Assembly: GCA_033439265.1 (NCBI GenBank)
Contig: JAVTVX010000013.1
Span: 16,038,500-16,102,499, forward strand
DNA length: 64,000 nucleotides
Direction: 5' to 3'
Source: Dillenia suffruticosa
Lineage: Eukaryota > Streptophyta > Magnoliopsida > Dilleniales > Dilleniaceae
The notes beneath the pieces were generated by a model. That model was not told where the DNA came from and searched no databases. It worked only from the letters and a program-made list of their open reading frames with translations. Position 1 is the first letter of the stretch. Each line of letters starts with the position of its first letter. Of this stretch, positions 48,541 to 60,505 are shown in pieces. Position numbers and translations under genes: made by a program.

Positions 48541-50583
48541 ATGGCAGGTAGGGATTCAAATTCTGTTGACATTGATACTTCTCTTAGCTTGGTGATCGAT
48601 TCCAATTCCACATCAAATCATTACTCAACTCAAACTCCGGTACGTATTGATCCAATTACGATGCCCTTCGGTTCCCAGTAGGGCAAATGATGGTGATGAG
48701 ACCATACTTTTGTTGTCTGATAGTGATCACCAAACACGGCCTTCCGTCCCCCGGGGTGGGGGAGAAAGAATTCTAAAAAAAAAAAAAAAAAAAACTTTAA
48801 GCAAGTTTGCCAAAGTTTTATCATTTTTCCTTTTCTGATGAGTGTTTGGCTTAGCACATGTAGTTAATGAAGGTGTCATACGGGGCCAATTCTGAATTAC
48901 TTCATAATTTGATGTCCATGAAGGTCATACCGTGCGATATACTTTTGAATTTGTAACATATAAAAAGGAAATAAATAAGTAAATAAAACACACACACACA
49001 CACACTTCCCCCTCCCCACCAAATGCAATGACAGCTGCATAGAAAATGAAATGAACAAAAATATGGACTAAAATGTTATTGACTACTCGGGGGTGTCTAA
49101 CGTGTTGCTTTTTCTTTCTGTTTTTGCGCAGGCAAGTGATATGGTTGCAGAGTTGAATAAAGTAATCACAGAGATAAACAAAATGACCGAGCAGTTTGGA
49201 AGGAACCAGTCCAACGAGGCTAATTTATCAAGGAAGAGATCAGCGGAGCATTTTGATGGTGTTTCTAGTCCTACAAGTGGTGAGAGCATTGAAGGGACCA
49301 ATATCGGTCAATACACAATTAAGAAACCGAGACTAGTTAAGAAGCCAAATGTGTCCGTGATCTATGTCAGAACAGAAGCCTCTGATAAAAGCCTTGTAAG
49401 TTTCAGATACATACATTTCTGCTTTCATTTTTGTTTTGACTTTTTTTTTTTTTAAATATCAACAATCTATACTCTAATTAATACAATTTGAGTATTATCG
49501 GGTCCATATTAAGAGGAATGTCTTCCAATATAATATTTTTTATTCTTAAATTTCAAATTCGAGACTTGATTAATAGATTTAATACCCTTACCTATTAGAA
49601 CAATCGGTCTTGATTAATAAATTTAACACTTTTACCCATTAGAACAATCGGTCCTTGGTTGCCTTCATTTCCTCCGATTCAACTTGACCGGATCCAGGTC
49701 ATTGTGGCCCTATTAGGCTAGGCCGGGCCGGGCCGGGCTGCGTTACCTTCACGCCGTCCCTTGCGGCGTGTTGTGCCCCGACACAATTTTGGGGGGGTGG
49801 ATTTTTTTTGCAACGTCCAGGCCCGAGTTTGCTTGGTTATTGAGCCTCTTACCTAGATCCAAGCCCAATTTGGTGCCAGAGTTGGAGCCTGTTTTGTCTG
49901 CCCCTTATCCAAGTCCCCGGCTAATTGGGTTCAATTACCCATCAACTAATTGGGTTCTATTCTCTTTTTGAATTTCCTTCTTGACGGACAGTAAACAAGA
50001 AAAAGGAATATTTTTTTTGATATTATATTGATCGATATCTATAATTATATTTTGATTAATCTGATTCGAGACTTACAGTAGTCTATTTAAGGGAGTTACC
50101 CTCTTAATATAATTTTTTTCATGTTCAAACCACGAATCAAACTCAAAAACTTGATTAAGAGATCTAATACCACATTCTATTAAATCAACATACACATCAA
50201 TGAAAAAAGGAATATCAATTGTCCACCCTTTTAAATTCACAAATGCTATCTCCTTTTTTAAGTGCTGGCCCACCAACGGGGGACTATCCCTTAACACGTT
50301 CCAGGATTCTTTCAACCCTAAAGCATAGCATTTCTCAAATTAAGTTTCATTACCAACCAACATTATCAATCTTTTTATATGGCATTCAATTGTCAAGCAA
50401 GAACAAATTGATGGTTTTTTAATTTTTTTTAATGAAACTTATAGGTACACAAGGATGGCTACCAATGGAGGAAATATGGTCAAAAAGTGACCAGGGGTAA
50501 CCCATCACCCAGAGCATATTTTAAGTGCTCTTTTGCTCCAAGTTGTCCTGCCAAAAAGAAGGTAACTTAATACCAAAATATCC

Positions 50584-50680
<97 letters not shown>

Positions 50681-51066
50681 TTGAGTTGATACACTTTCAG
50701 GTACAACGAAGTGTGGAAGATTTATCTCTTTTGATAGTAATATATGAAGGAAAGCACAACCATCAAAATCCTTCTGAAGCAGACTTAACCCTCACTCTAC
50801 TTCCAAGTCCAACATCTTCAGCCTCTTCTGAGCCAACATTAGCTCTTGATATTTCTCCATCAAATCTATACAATTTTGAGGCAAAAATTAGTCCCAGCAT
50901 CACGTCCTCAATATTTCAAAAACTTGTGGTGGAGCAAATGGCTTCTTTCTTGATCAAGGATCCTAATTTCACTGCACAACTTGCCATGGCCGTACCAGAG
51001 AGAATCCAACAGCATGCTTCATTGGGAAATTGTGATAATATTAGAATTAAAGAGCTATTTATGTAA
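48541..51066 (+). CDS. WRKY transcription factor, group IIa, shortened coiled coil
   Basis: Second tandem WRKY gene, expected to bind W-boxes in the nucleus. Four GT-AG exons, 48541-48639, 49132-49395, 50445-50561 and 50701-51066, join in phase to 281 residues. An LSLVI segment near residue 16 may be a weak LxLxx repression motif. The coiled-coil part after [10 protein letters not shown] is short and lacks the regular Leu heptads of the first gene. A basic KKPRLVKKP segment just before the WRKY domain is a likely nuclear localisation signal. WRKYGQK is at 129-135; zinc ligands are C149, C155, H179 and H181 (C-X5-C-X23-H-X-H). The VQR intron is at the same codon as in the first gene. Intron 2 carries two SINEs and a GC-rich insert; intron 3 carries a long CT repeat. 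Confidence 0.92.
48988..49005. repeat. (CA)n microsatellite in WRKY intron 1
   Basis: Nine CA dinucleotides. Confidence 0.9.
49441..49660 (-). repeat. SINE (Au-like) in intron 2 of the second WRKY gene
   Basis: T-run, ctaattaatacaatttgagtat, gggtccatattaagagg, tttcaaattcgagacttg and ttaatacccttacctattaga, with the last part duplicated (ttgattaata.attta...cccattagaacaatcggt occurs twice). Confidence 0.6.
49681..49980. other. GC-rich insert in intron 2 of the second WRKY gene
   Basis: Contains the repeat ggccgggccgggccgggct (about 49722-49740) and a near-palindrome cgccgtcccttgcggcg (about 49752-49768) in otherwise AT-rich DNA. No coding content recognised. Confidence 0.5.
50010..50205 (-). 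repeat. SINE (Au-like) in intron 2 of the second WRKY gene
   Basis: T-run, gatcgatatctataattat, ttgattaatctgattcgag, ttaagggagttaccctctt, cacgaatcaaactc, cttgattaagagatctaatacc and attaaatcaacatacacatcaatg. Confidence 0.6.
50589..50675. repeat. (CT)n microsatellite inside the VQR intron
   Basis: About 87 bases of CT with one interruption inside a 139 bp intron, ending 25 bases before the acceptor. It forms most of the polypyrimidine tract. Confidence 0.95.
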
Positions 51067-51486
51067 ATTTCAAAGATTTTATTATTCAGTGGATTGTGTG
51101 TATAAATTTCTTCGTGGAATTTAAAAATAATTTATTTTCAGGGTTTAATGCCTTCAGACCATTAAGCCATTTTTCTTCTTTTCTTGCTTTAGACATTAAA
51201 GGACATGTTATCTGAGATAAACACGATGTGGCAAATAGGAACTAATATGATTCTTTAAATTATATAAAATTAAACTTTTCATTAAAAAAAAAAGAAAAAA
51301 AATTGTGAGGACTCGGGCGAGTTATAAATAGAGATCCAGAAATTCTAAATCTTTGATATTTGTTTAGAATTGGTCACAATCTAGTCTTGGATTTTGCTTT
51401 CCATGCAATGTTTTAATTTGATTTAAGATCATATAGAAAGGAGAGAAGCTCTGACAATCATATAGTAAGATATATGACAAATTAGT
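51067..51486. other. spacer after the second WRKY gene
   Basis: Contains the 3' UTR of the WRKY gene. Nothing else recognised. Confidence 0.5.
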
Positions 51487-52047
51487 TGTTAGATTTATTT
51501 TACGCCGGCGGATATATGGTAAATGTTTTTTAAAAAATTAAAAATTTTAAATTTTCAAGTGTATTTCAGTAAATAGATATAAAAAATTTAGTAATCACGA
51601 AACTTTTCTTAAACGAAATGATCTTACAATCAGGATAATAATCACGTAAATCAAATTATCATTACAATATCACAACATCATAACCCTAATCCGGTGATTT
51701 AATTGATGAAGAAAATTTTCTATTTTAATTTTTCTTGAAATTCTCTATCATTCTCACTCTAGAGAATAAATGTTTCTCTCAATCTCTTCTTGCATTTCTC
51801 AATTGCATAAGTTCTCACACAATTACAGTAAAGTACAGAGAAGTAAGAAGAGTTTTTTTCACACACTCTCTCTCAATCTCTCTCTCTCAATCTCAAAATA
51901 AACTCATGTGGTTATTTTTTCAGAGAGAGGGAGAGATTATTTTAAGAAGATGAGGATAATGAATAACCACTCATTATTTTATAATTTAAAATTTAAATAT
52001 TTTTAACTTTTGGTAAAATACTTCTACAAGATCATATTTACCAAAAC
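51487..52047 (-). repeat. 3' LTR of the older copia element
   Basis: On the minus strand it follows a polypurine-like gtgcaagtgagag and ends taaatctaaca. The younger element's LTR has a similar context (gtgcaagtgggaga before it, taaatccaaca at its end). The LTR start is approximate. ttagt at 51482-51486 is a possible target duplication whose partner lies outside the window. Confidence 0.6.
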
Positions 52048-53199
52048 CTCTCACTTGCACACGAAAACATTTTGCGTCCGTCACAAGATCACAATTTATG
52101 TGATCTACTATATCATCCTATTGAATTTTCATACAGGATTGGACGTCATGCGATTACAAGTACACCTGTAAGCAAATATTTCTTAATATACTTGTTAAAA
52201 TGATCGAAGAGCCACTATTACTATAAAAAAAAAAAGAATTCATGGTACTCCAGACTCAACATAGTTACATCTATCGAATCATTTTCCTCATCAAAACTGA
52301 TCCCCAATCGTTACTCGACTATATATTCACTATTATATTTGTATCCCAACATGGATAAATATAACAGACCAATCGGTGAATACTACACAATGATATACTG
52401 TCGATTTGTTTTCCTTTTTCTAAAGTCGAATCTATCTACCTCAATTCAAATGGTTTCCTAAACTGATCCCTTAGACCTCATTATCTTTCAAACCATAAGT
52501 AAATAAACTAAATTAACAAATATTGAATCAAGATTTCTAAAAACAGTCGAAAGTAATAAGGGTACAAGAGATCTCATCCAATAGATCTCGAGTCTCACAT
52601 AGTGGGGCACGAAGATAAAAATCAAATTATCGTCTCATGTAGTATAGCTTTCATTATCCTTATTCGTCTTATCACACATAGCACAAAACACGAACCACAA
52701 TATTATTCCATCATCTCTCAAAATAGCATATGTTAGATTTCTCTAATACTGTACAGATATGAAATTCAGTCTATCAATAAGAGTTTACCCAGGAATTCAA
52801 AACGAGTATATCAGAGAATCTCAAATCTGACTATTTACAGACAATATAAATGTTGGTATATCCATGTCGGTCATATCACATATAACTTTATCCTGAATAT
52901 ATATCAAGGCAACTTATATTCTAGCAGATCACTTTCAAAGTCTATTACTATTAGAAACCATCTTATCTCCTCTCACTTAGAGTTAGAGATGGTCACTTGT
53001 ATAAGAGAGTCGATCTCATTTGCCTAATATATTTTTTTATCACATCACATCACAAAATATATGATAAAAAATAAATATATTAAAATATAATAACTCATGT
53101 GTGATTGAATAATGTACGATAATCATATATATAAAAAAATATAAACATCAATAAAATTAATCTAGTACAAAATGAGAAATGTCAAAATATATGCAAATC

Positions 53200-53570
53200 C
53201 AATGATTTTCTATATCTTATAAACGACTCTCTAATAATGGATTTAGTGAAAGGGTCAACCACCATGTTGCGTGTGAGTGTAATTGACGGTCACTTCACCC
53301 TTCTCGATGATATCTCTTATGAAATTATATATGGAGTCAGTATGTTTGGTCATAATATGATACTTAAGGTCTCAAGTATAGACAATAGCAATCTGATTGT
53401 TATATAAATTATTACTGATCTCCCACTATATACACAATCTCTAAGTCATCCAATAGTCTCTAGAATCAAATACTTTCTTGAACTGTAACTGAACAACCCA
53501 TGAACTCAGTTTCCATCATAAATAGAGTTACATAGATTTGTTTCTTACTGCTTCAAGAAATGGTACCGCC
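53200..53570 (-). pseudogene. copia RNase H remnant
   Basis: Minus strand: a segment matching the younger element's region at 60238-60500 (a GRSV-type core, then IRDI.EKGEVTVNYTHT). Stops interrupt it. Confidence 0.6.
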
Positions 53571-53804
53571 ATCGAGGAAGAAGGCAAAACTTAATATCGA
53601 TTTATATTTATTCAGATCACTACCACAATCGACGTCTAAATATCTCACAAGGTGCAAATCATATCTTCCGTAACATAAAGAGAGGTTTGCAATTCTCTTG
53701 AAATACTTGAAATATTTGAAAATTCTTTTCACTGCTCTTCAGTGACCCCTTCTAGGATTTCACTGATATCTATTCACAAGATCGACTACATAACAAATGT
53801 CTAG

Positions 53805-54830
53805 TCATGTACATAATATCACATACATTAAATTTCTCATTGTATTGGAATAAGAGATTTTGTTCATTTTTCTCACTTCTTTATGTGTTTTGGGACACAT
53901 ATTGAGATTCATGTCATCATATTTGATGATTGGAGTATTTATAAGATTACAATCGCTCATCCCAATGGGCTCAAGAATCTTTCTAATATAGATCTCTCGT
54001 GAAAGAGCCAACATCCATATCGAGTGATCCTTTTGGATCTTAACTTCGAGAATGAGTTCAGCTTCACCCAAATCTTTTATATCGAAACTTGATAATAACT
54101 ATATTTTAATATCTATCAGATACTCAATATTATTCTCAGCCAATATTATATCGTCCATATACAGTGATAGGATCATAAAAAGAGTTATCAGAATGTTTTA
54201 GATAGATACAATGATTCTCCTCGATCATTGTAAAATTATAAGATATCACTTCTCGTGAAATCTCATGTATCACCACCTGGATGATTGCTTTAGACTATAT
54301 ATCGACTTTTAAAATCGACAAATTTTATCCTCCTGACCTTTTAGAGTAAACCCAGAGGGTTGTTATATGTAAACCTCCTCATCCAAACTTTCGTTAAGGA
54401 ATGCGATCTTTACGTCTATTTGGTATAATTCCAAATTCATGTTCGCGACAATCGCAAAAAGTAAACAAATCGATGTAAATTTAACTATAGGAGAAAAAGT
54501 TTTCTCGTATTCAATGCCCTTAGTTTATGTGTAATCCTTAACTACCAAACGAACCTTGTATCTCTTTATCGATCTATCAGCCTTTCTTTTGACTTTGAGA
54601 ACCCACTTATTTCCAATGGTCTTTCTATCCTCAAGTAAGTCAACTCAGTCCCAGACCCGTTGACTGTTATAGGTTCCATCTCCTGCAACACGACCTTTAA
54701 CCATTAGTCATTCATAGAATTCTCAAGAGCCTCCTTGAATATCTTGGACTTCTTATCATTCTCGAGAGTCACAATAAGGATCTCATTCTCAATCAGAAAT
54801 TGATATCGAGGTACATGTCCCCGACTATTC
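53805..54830 (-). pseudogene. copia reverse transcriptase remnant
   Basis: Minus strand: an N.KWVLKVK-type start near 54610, the catalytic YMDD box at 54161-54150, and then LSREIYIRKIL, NTPIIKYDDMNLN and NTMRNLMYVILCT at 54071-53805. These are the copia reverse transcriptase landmarks in order. The YMDD is intact, but stops and shifts break the frame. Confidence 0.8.
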
Positions 54831-55076
54831 CTACGAGAAGAGAGAGCCTCCTCACCTCTAGATGGGCCACTTCTACTAAGACCAAGATCCGTGACGGGTT
54901 CTTGAGTCCTACCGCTAGACTCAACTGAGCTACTCGACTCATCTATCTCATAGAAAGTGAAATCCTGATCGATCTTATCTCTTTTAGGGAAATCATTTTC
55001 TAGTAACTGGCATCACAAGACTCAATTTCAGTGACAATATCTTCCGTATGCTCACCGAGAAATACATATCCCTTAG

Positions 55077-55571
55077 TGTTGGTTATTGATGCCCATTATG
55101 GGCATTTGGGTAATTAAGGAATGGGGTAACTCCCATCCTTAATTACCATTAACCAATATTTTGGTAACTCCCCACCAATTAAGTGAATTGGTCTTACCTT
55201 CCTTCTGAGAGAGGAAACTATGGAGGAAACTCTCCTTCTCCTACCTTGTGGGGTGGACAGCAGCCATGGGAGGAAACCATGATGGAGGCTAGGGTTTTGC
55301 ACAACATATTCTCTAGAGAGAGAAAATAGAGAGAGGGATGAAGATTTTCGCGTAGGAAAATCTCCCATCGTCAGATGATTCACCGGACACGAGGCTTGAG
55401 GCGTCGTGGATTTGAGGTGGTGGTTCGATTGTGTGATCACCATCCGACCGTGCGATCCGTTCGAGGGACATCGCGACACGGTGGATTTTGGAGACCGCCC
55501 AATAGAGGTATTTATCCCGAAAATTCCGATCTATTTAATTCACGCTTCCGCATGTGCGATTAAATCCAACA
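55077..55571 (+). repeat. 5' LTR of young copia element
   Basis: Begins tgttggttattgatgcc and ends gcgattaaatccaaca. It differs from the 3' LTR by one inserted g near 55125 and one substitution (a for g near 55340). Confidence 0.95.
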
Positions 55572-56059
55572 TTGGTATCAGAGCGATCGTTGGATTTAAT
55601 TTAATAATTTTCAGAATTATTTTTGGGGTTTTTAAAATTTTGGGATCCGGATCACGGATGAGTTTCGTGAATCCGAGAACACTACAAGAATACCCATGGC
55701 CCAGGGATTACAAATATATTTTTTGTTTAATTTTCGGAGCATGTTTGGGCCATGAAAAGTCCGGTCGAAATTTGCGACCCTACGGACATAAAACCCTAGA
55801 TCTATGGCTTTAGAGGGCGGATCGATGCATGAAAATGATATAAATGAGTTCCTTACATCTAGATCTACGGTTTTATATATTTTAATGTGTGATTTGGGTG
55901 CCGGAAACTGGGATTTCCGAATGGTCGCGGAGGGCCGCGACTGGGGTGGTTGAATCCCACCATTTTTTGGGCTTGAATCCTCCTAAAATCGAGTGTAGGA
56001 TGTTTGGAGGATGCCCACAAATTTTTCCCAGTTGAAAAATGCAAGAAAAAACAGCCGGA

Positions 56060-56650
56060 TTTGTATTTTTCAGAAAACGGGTCGAAAAACCCGTTGCAGG
56101 ACCCGTCGGGCGAAGAAGACCCGGCCCAGACCCGCGGGCGCGTGACACTCACGCGCCAGGAGGAGCGTCAGCTAGGCGCGTGGAGTTCACGCGCCACACA
56201 GGCGCGTGGAGTTCACGCGCCACACAGGCGCGTGGAGCGGGGGAGGCAGTGGATCGGGTCGGACCCTGACCCGCAACCGACCCACAACCGACCCGACCGG
56301 GTCGGACCGGACCGTTGACCGGGTCGGACCGAACCCGTTGACCGGATCAGACGGGTCAACCCCTGACCCGTTGACCAACCCGGTCAAACCCGGCTCAACA
56401 CGGTTCAGCGCGTGAGAGCGCGTGAGCCGCGCGCCGCGACTGGGCGCGCGTGAGCCGAGCCGCCCCAGGCGCGTGGAGGCGCGTCTGAGCCGCGCCGCGC
56501 GTCTGGCGCGTGAGCCAGACTGCCGCCAGCGCGTGGAGGCGCGTGGCAGCGCGTGGAGGCTCACCGCCGGCGCGTAGAGGCGCGCGGCGGCGCGTGGATC
56601 GCACCGCCGGCGAGCGGCGGCGCGTGTGGGCCCCGGGCGGCGCGTGAAGT
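56060..56650. repeat. GC-rich, CpG-rich repeat leader of the young copia element
   Basis: Between primer-binding site and gag. A 26 bp unit (ggcgcgtgga...cacaca) is repeated exactly at 56174-56199 and 56200-56225 and then partly. Its ggcgcgtgga and cacgcgcc parts can pair. From 56270 to 56400 comes a cluster of gacccgttgacc and accgggtcggacc variants, then to 56645 many gcgcgtgga and cgcgtgag variants. Long Arg/Pro-rich frames on both strands are composition artefacts. No protein domain recognised. Confidence 0.85.
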
Positions 56651-56729
56651 CGCTAAAAATTGAATTTTTTCAATTTTTTGGGGGTCCTATATCCATAAAA
56701 GTGATTTTTTTGTGGGTTTTTGTGTGCCG

Positions 56730-57692
56730 AATCACAATCCAAATGGTAAGATGCGATTCCAAGTTGTGGTGTATGGTGTCCGTTGACTCATACGCTCGCT
56801 TTGGGGTCGTACTCAAGTCATTTTGGTCTTGATGATTCGTAGGACGTACAAAAATGAGATAATAAGCATCTCCAAATCACAAATATCTCTCTTAATGCGT
56901 TGAGAACTGTCGTATTAAATTTTTTGTAAATTTTTACAAGGAGAGTAAACTGAATGATATGATCTGCGCGATTTTATCAGTAGATTCGGTTTATTCTCGA
57001 GAGACAAAAATCTAACGGGAATCTGAGGCAAGAGATGATGGGCCCCAGGGTGGGTACCGCGCCTCAGAATATACGAGATAAAGAGATCTATCGTGTATGG
57101 GACAAAAGATTTGCCAAGTTAGGGCAATGCTTACAGTGGCATACACGATAACTTAATCTCGTTTTTCGAGTCATATTCTATGAACATGTCGGTTCGACTC
57201 GTCTCAAAAGAGCATAGTGTTACTCTCTTCGGCTCCTATGTGAGGACGCAGAAGAAAAGGGTTAATCATACAATGAAGCAAATGTCGAGTATGATCACCG
57301 AGTTAATATATATGGACGAGTAAATTTCGGATGGAATTTAGGTTCTGGATGTGATCCTGTTTTTACCTGATTCATGGGAAACCGTGAAATCCTATCTCAC
57401 ATTTGACGAAAGTATTCGTGCTTTCGTTGACGTGAGTACATATTGTGAGCTCGATGAGGAGCACCTAGAGGCGAGTAGGCCACACTCGAGTCATGCTTAT
57501 TCAGAGGAGTCAAGTAAGAACTTCCCCGGCGCTAAGCCTAGCGAACGAGACTCGAGATCTAGGTAATAAAAATCATCCGAGAAAACCGACAACGAGGTAC
57601 TAGAACGCAAGAAGAAGGAATTTGATTAGACCAATGTAATTGCTACGTTTGAGGTAGAATTGGTTATTTCGCTCGTGAGTGTGACGAGCAGA
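56730..57692 (+). pseudogene. broken copia gag with zinc knuckle
   Basis: Readable pieces include MKQMSSMITEL and LPDSWETVKSYLT (57354-57395 area), then ELDEEHLEASRP, as in copia gag. The zinc knuckle near 57630-57690 (CYV-stop-GRIGYFAREC) has a stop codon in place of its second Cys. The older copy at 63030-62980 has CYVCGKFGYFTHEC. Both carry Tyr where the canonical knuckle has His. Confidence 0.75.
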
Positions 57693-58259
57693 AATTAATA
57701 TTCTTTTTTCTTTACGTGGTTTGAGATTTGTCTCATTCACTATAATACTCGCTGATTTCTCTCCTTTGAAATAAGGAGCAACCGACCACGTAACTCGAGA
57801 CAGGAGTGCGTAGATATAGTTCCGTCAGGTGAATCCTTAAGCTTGGAGGATTTACGTTAAGGACAGAGCATTTGTCGTTGTCAGAGGGAACGACACTTGC
57901 CATGACGTCCTCAATATTGTAGGCATTTGACGGATCTATAATTTAGTACCTTGTCTAAAATTGACTACGATATGCGTGAAATTATTCCTTTGTTTTTAAT
58001 ACGACAATTTTCTAAATCTTTCTGGTTTTAATCCATGATGGAATGTATGCACTGGGTGCTACTCCTTCTGATAGTTTCTTGTCGTTTTATTATTGTCTTT
58101 ACATCTGATTGCGTAGATGATGATGTAAATGATAGACTTAGACACATGGGGTAAGAGATGATGAATCGGTTAGTAGCGAGAGGTTTATTGGACCCGCTAA
58201 CCAGATTCGAGTTACCCGTATATGAGTTTTGCCTGATCGGCAAAATGACGAGAAAACCA

Positions 58260-58860
58260 TTGGGCGATGCAATGAGGGCTGGGACTCCATTGCAATTAAC
58301 TATTGTGTTTTCCTTTTTTTTATTGTAGTCTTATGAGCATGAGAGTCAGAAATGGAGTTGTGTAGATAATTATAGACGCTTTCATGCGTTTCGGTTCATT
58401 TATCTGATCTTGCATAAGTCTGAGGCATTAGACTGCTTCAGGAGGTTCATAAGCGAGATTGAAAATCAGTTAGATTTGAGAGTACATACTTTCAAGAACC
58501 GAGCGAGGATGCAAGTATTCGTCTAAACTACACATGGGACTCTGTTTCGATAAGAGTATTACGAGACTACTGACTAGTAGTCAGTTCCCCATTTGAGCTT
58601 TGGACAGGGAGGCAGCCTGACCTTAGCCATTTGATGTTATGGGGTTGTGCCACGATTTCTCGCATTCACACGGTGAGTTAGGCCCGCGAGAAAATATGTG
58701 TTCCTAGGCGAACACGAACGGCACTATAATCGAGATTGAGTCTCGTAATACTATATTTCTTGAGAATGATTTCCCTAAGAGAGGAGAAATCAATTTGGAC
58801 CCTACCCTTTATGCGATGGATGAGCCTAGTGGCTCGGGGAGCCCAGCGGCGGGATATAAG
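58260..58860 (+). pseudogene. broken copia integrase
   Basis: Pieces such as FRFIYLILHKSEALDCFRRF (about 58390-58446), then FELWTGRQPDL and a GYVFLGEH-type region near 58690, match the integrase core and C-terminal region. Several stops and shifts interrupt it. Confidence 0.7.
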
Positions 58861-59039
58861 AATCCACTACAAATCTTGATCTCAGTGGGAGCGATCCATC
58901 AAGAGGTAAAGATTTTTCTCTCCTCTTAAGAGTGTCGAGAATGCGTATTTAAACATTGTTTTCTCAATTGAGGGTGAGACCCTCGTTGCGACTCTAGAGG
59001 ATGATAAGAAATCTAAAATGGTCCGAGAGGCTCTCGAGA

Positions 59040-59690
59040 GGATGCAAAATGCCGTTTATTGAAGGCCATAAATGAAGAGAAAGAATTGATGAAAATCAAC
59101 GGGGTTTAGGACCTAGTTGATTTGCCTAAGGGCGGAAAAACTATTGGGAACAAGTAGGTTCTCAAAGTCAAGATAAAGGTCAACGGATTGATGAAGAGAT
59201 AAAGAACCCGTCTAGTAATCAATGGTTACACTTAGACTGAGGGGTGGACTATCGAGGAGTCATAGTCCAATTTTATTTTAGAGCGATTGTCATTAACATA
59301 GATCAAGGAGTCACATCACAAGGACGTAAAGACCGCTTTCGTAGTGGAAGTCTAGATGAGGCGATCTACATGGAGCATCCCTCTGGGTTCGTTCTAGTAG
59401 ATCAGGTGGATAAGATCTATTGATTTTAGAAATCATAATACGACCTTAAGCCATCATCTAGATAGCAGCGCTTGAAATTTCACGAGAAGGTGATATCTTA
59501 TGGTTTTGTAATGATCGAGTAGGATCATTGCATATATCTGATATGTCCCGATGACCCCTTTATGAGCATGTTCGCATATGTAGGTGACATACTGTTGGCT
59601 GGGAACAACAGAGAGTATCTAATGACCATTGTAACATGGTTGTGAGGTTTTAGTTTATTCTCAGATTTTGGATCCATAGGGATCGCTTGA
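59040..59690 (+). pseudogene. broken copia reverse transcriptase with mutated active site
   Basis: An NK-stop-VLKVKIKV segment (a Trp codon turned to TAG, near 59151) and a YVGD box at 59577-59588 in place of YVDD. Loss of a catalytic Asp inactivates polymerisation in this superfamily. Confidence 0.75.
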
Positions 59691-59979
59691 GAATGGTGTT
59701 GACTCTTTAACAAGAGTTTTACATCAGGTAGATTCTTAAGCATTTCGAGAAGAGCGATGACAACCTAAAAGATACTCTAATCGCTGAAGATAAAAAGACT
59801 TGAATCTTGACATATACCCTAGAATTTATAAAGAAATAAGGGAGATAAGTAGAATCTCTTACTCCAGTGCAAAATACATTTCTAGTGTATGCGATGAGGT
59901 ATACACGTGTGATATACAATTTGATGTATGCGATGAGGCATACATGACCAGACGTTTATTTAGCAGTCGATCTGGTGAG

Positions 59980-60505
59980 TAGGTATTAATAGAATCCTGA
60001 AAGGGATCACTGTAGAGCAGTGAAAAAGGATTCTGAAATATCTCATTTGAACTGCAGAGCTCTCCATGTGTTACGGATGAGGTGATTTGCGTTTTGTGGT
60101 TGAAATTCAGATACTGACTGGGAGTAGTGATCTGAATAAACGCAAAAGGTTTTATCTTCTTAGAGTAGTAAGAAGAGAACCTGTATATCTCTATTTACGA
60201 TAGAGACTGAGCTTGTAGTGTGCTCAATTGCAGTTCATGAGAATGGTTGGCTTCAGAAATTTTCTGGAAGACTTAGAGGTTGTGACAGATAGTGGGAGGT
60301 CAGTGATGATTATTGTGATAATCAGACCGACACTGTCATCAAAAGAGACCCTAAGTGTAATAGCAAAGCCAAACACATTAATACCGAAGACCACTATGAG
60401 AGATATTACCGAGAAGGGTATTGTGACATCTAAGTACACCTTGACATACAGCATGAGAGCTGATCTCTTCAGAAAACCCATTGTGAGAGATTCCTTTGTG
60501 AGATA
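59980..60505 (+). pseudogene. broken copia RNase H
   Basis: Readable FLEDLEVVTDSGRSVMI in one frame, then SMRADLFRKPIVRDSFVR close to the end, the usual C-terminal wording of copia pol. Shifts interrupt it. Confidence 0.75.

Larger units (their letters stand above)
51487..55076 (-). mobile_element. older Ty1/copia element, 3' part
   Basis: On the minus strand this part carries the integrase C-terminal tail, reverse transcriptase, RNase H, a long 3' non-coding region and an LTR. Its order and wording parallel the younger element at 55077-62148, so both belong to one family. It is AT-decayed with many stops. The 5' part resumes at 62149, after the nested insertion, and the element's 5' LTR lies beyond the right edge. 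Confidence 0.85.

Noticed and set aside
56004-56604. Arg/Pro-rich frames on both strands of the GC-rich leader
   Set aside because: High GC removes stop codons by chance; the frames follow the short repeats.
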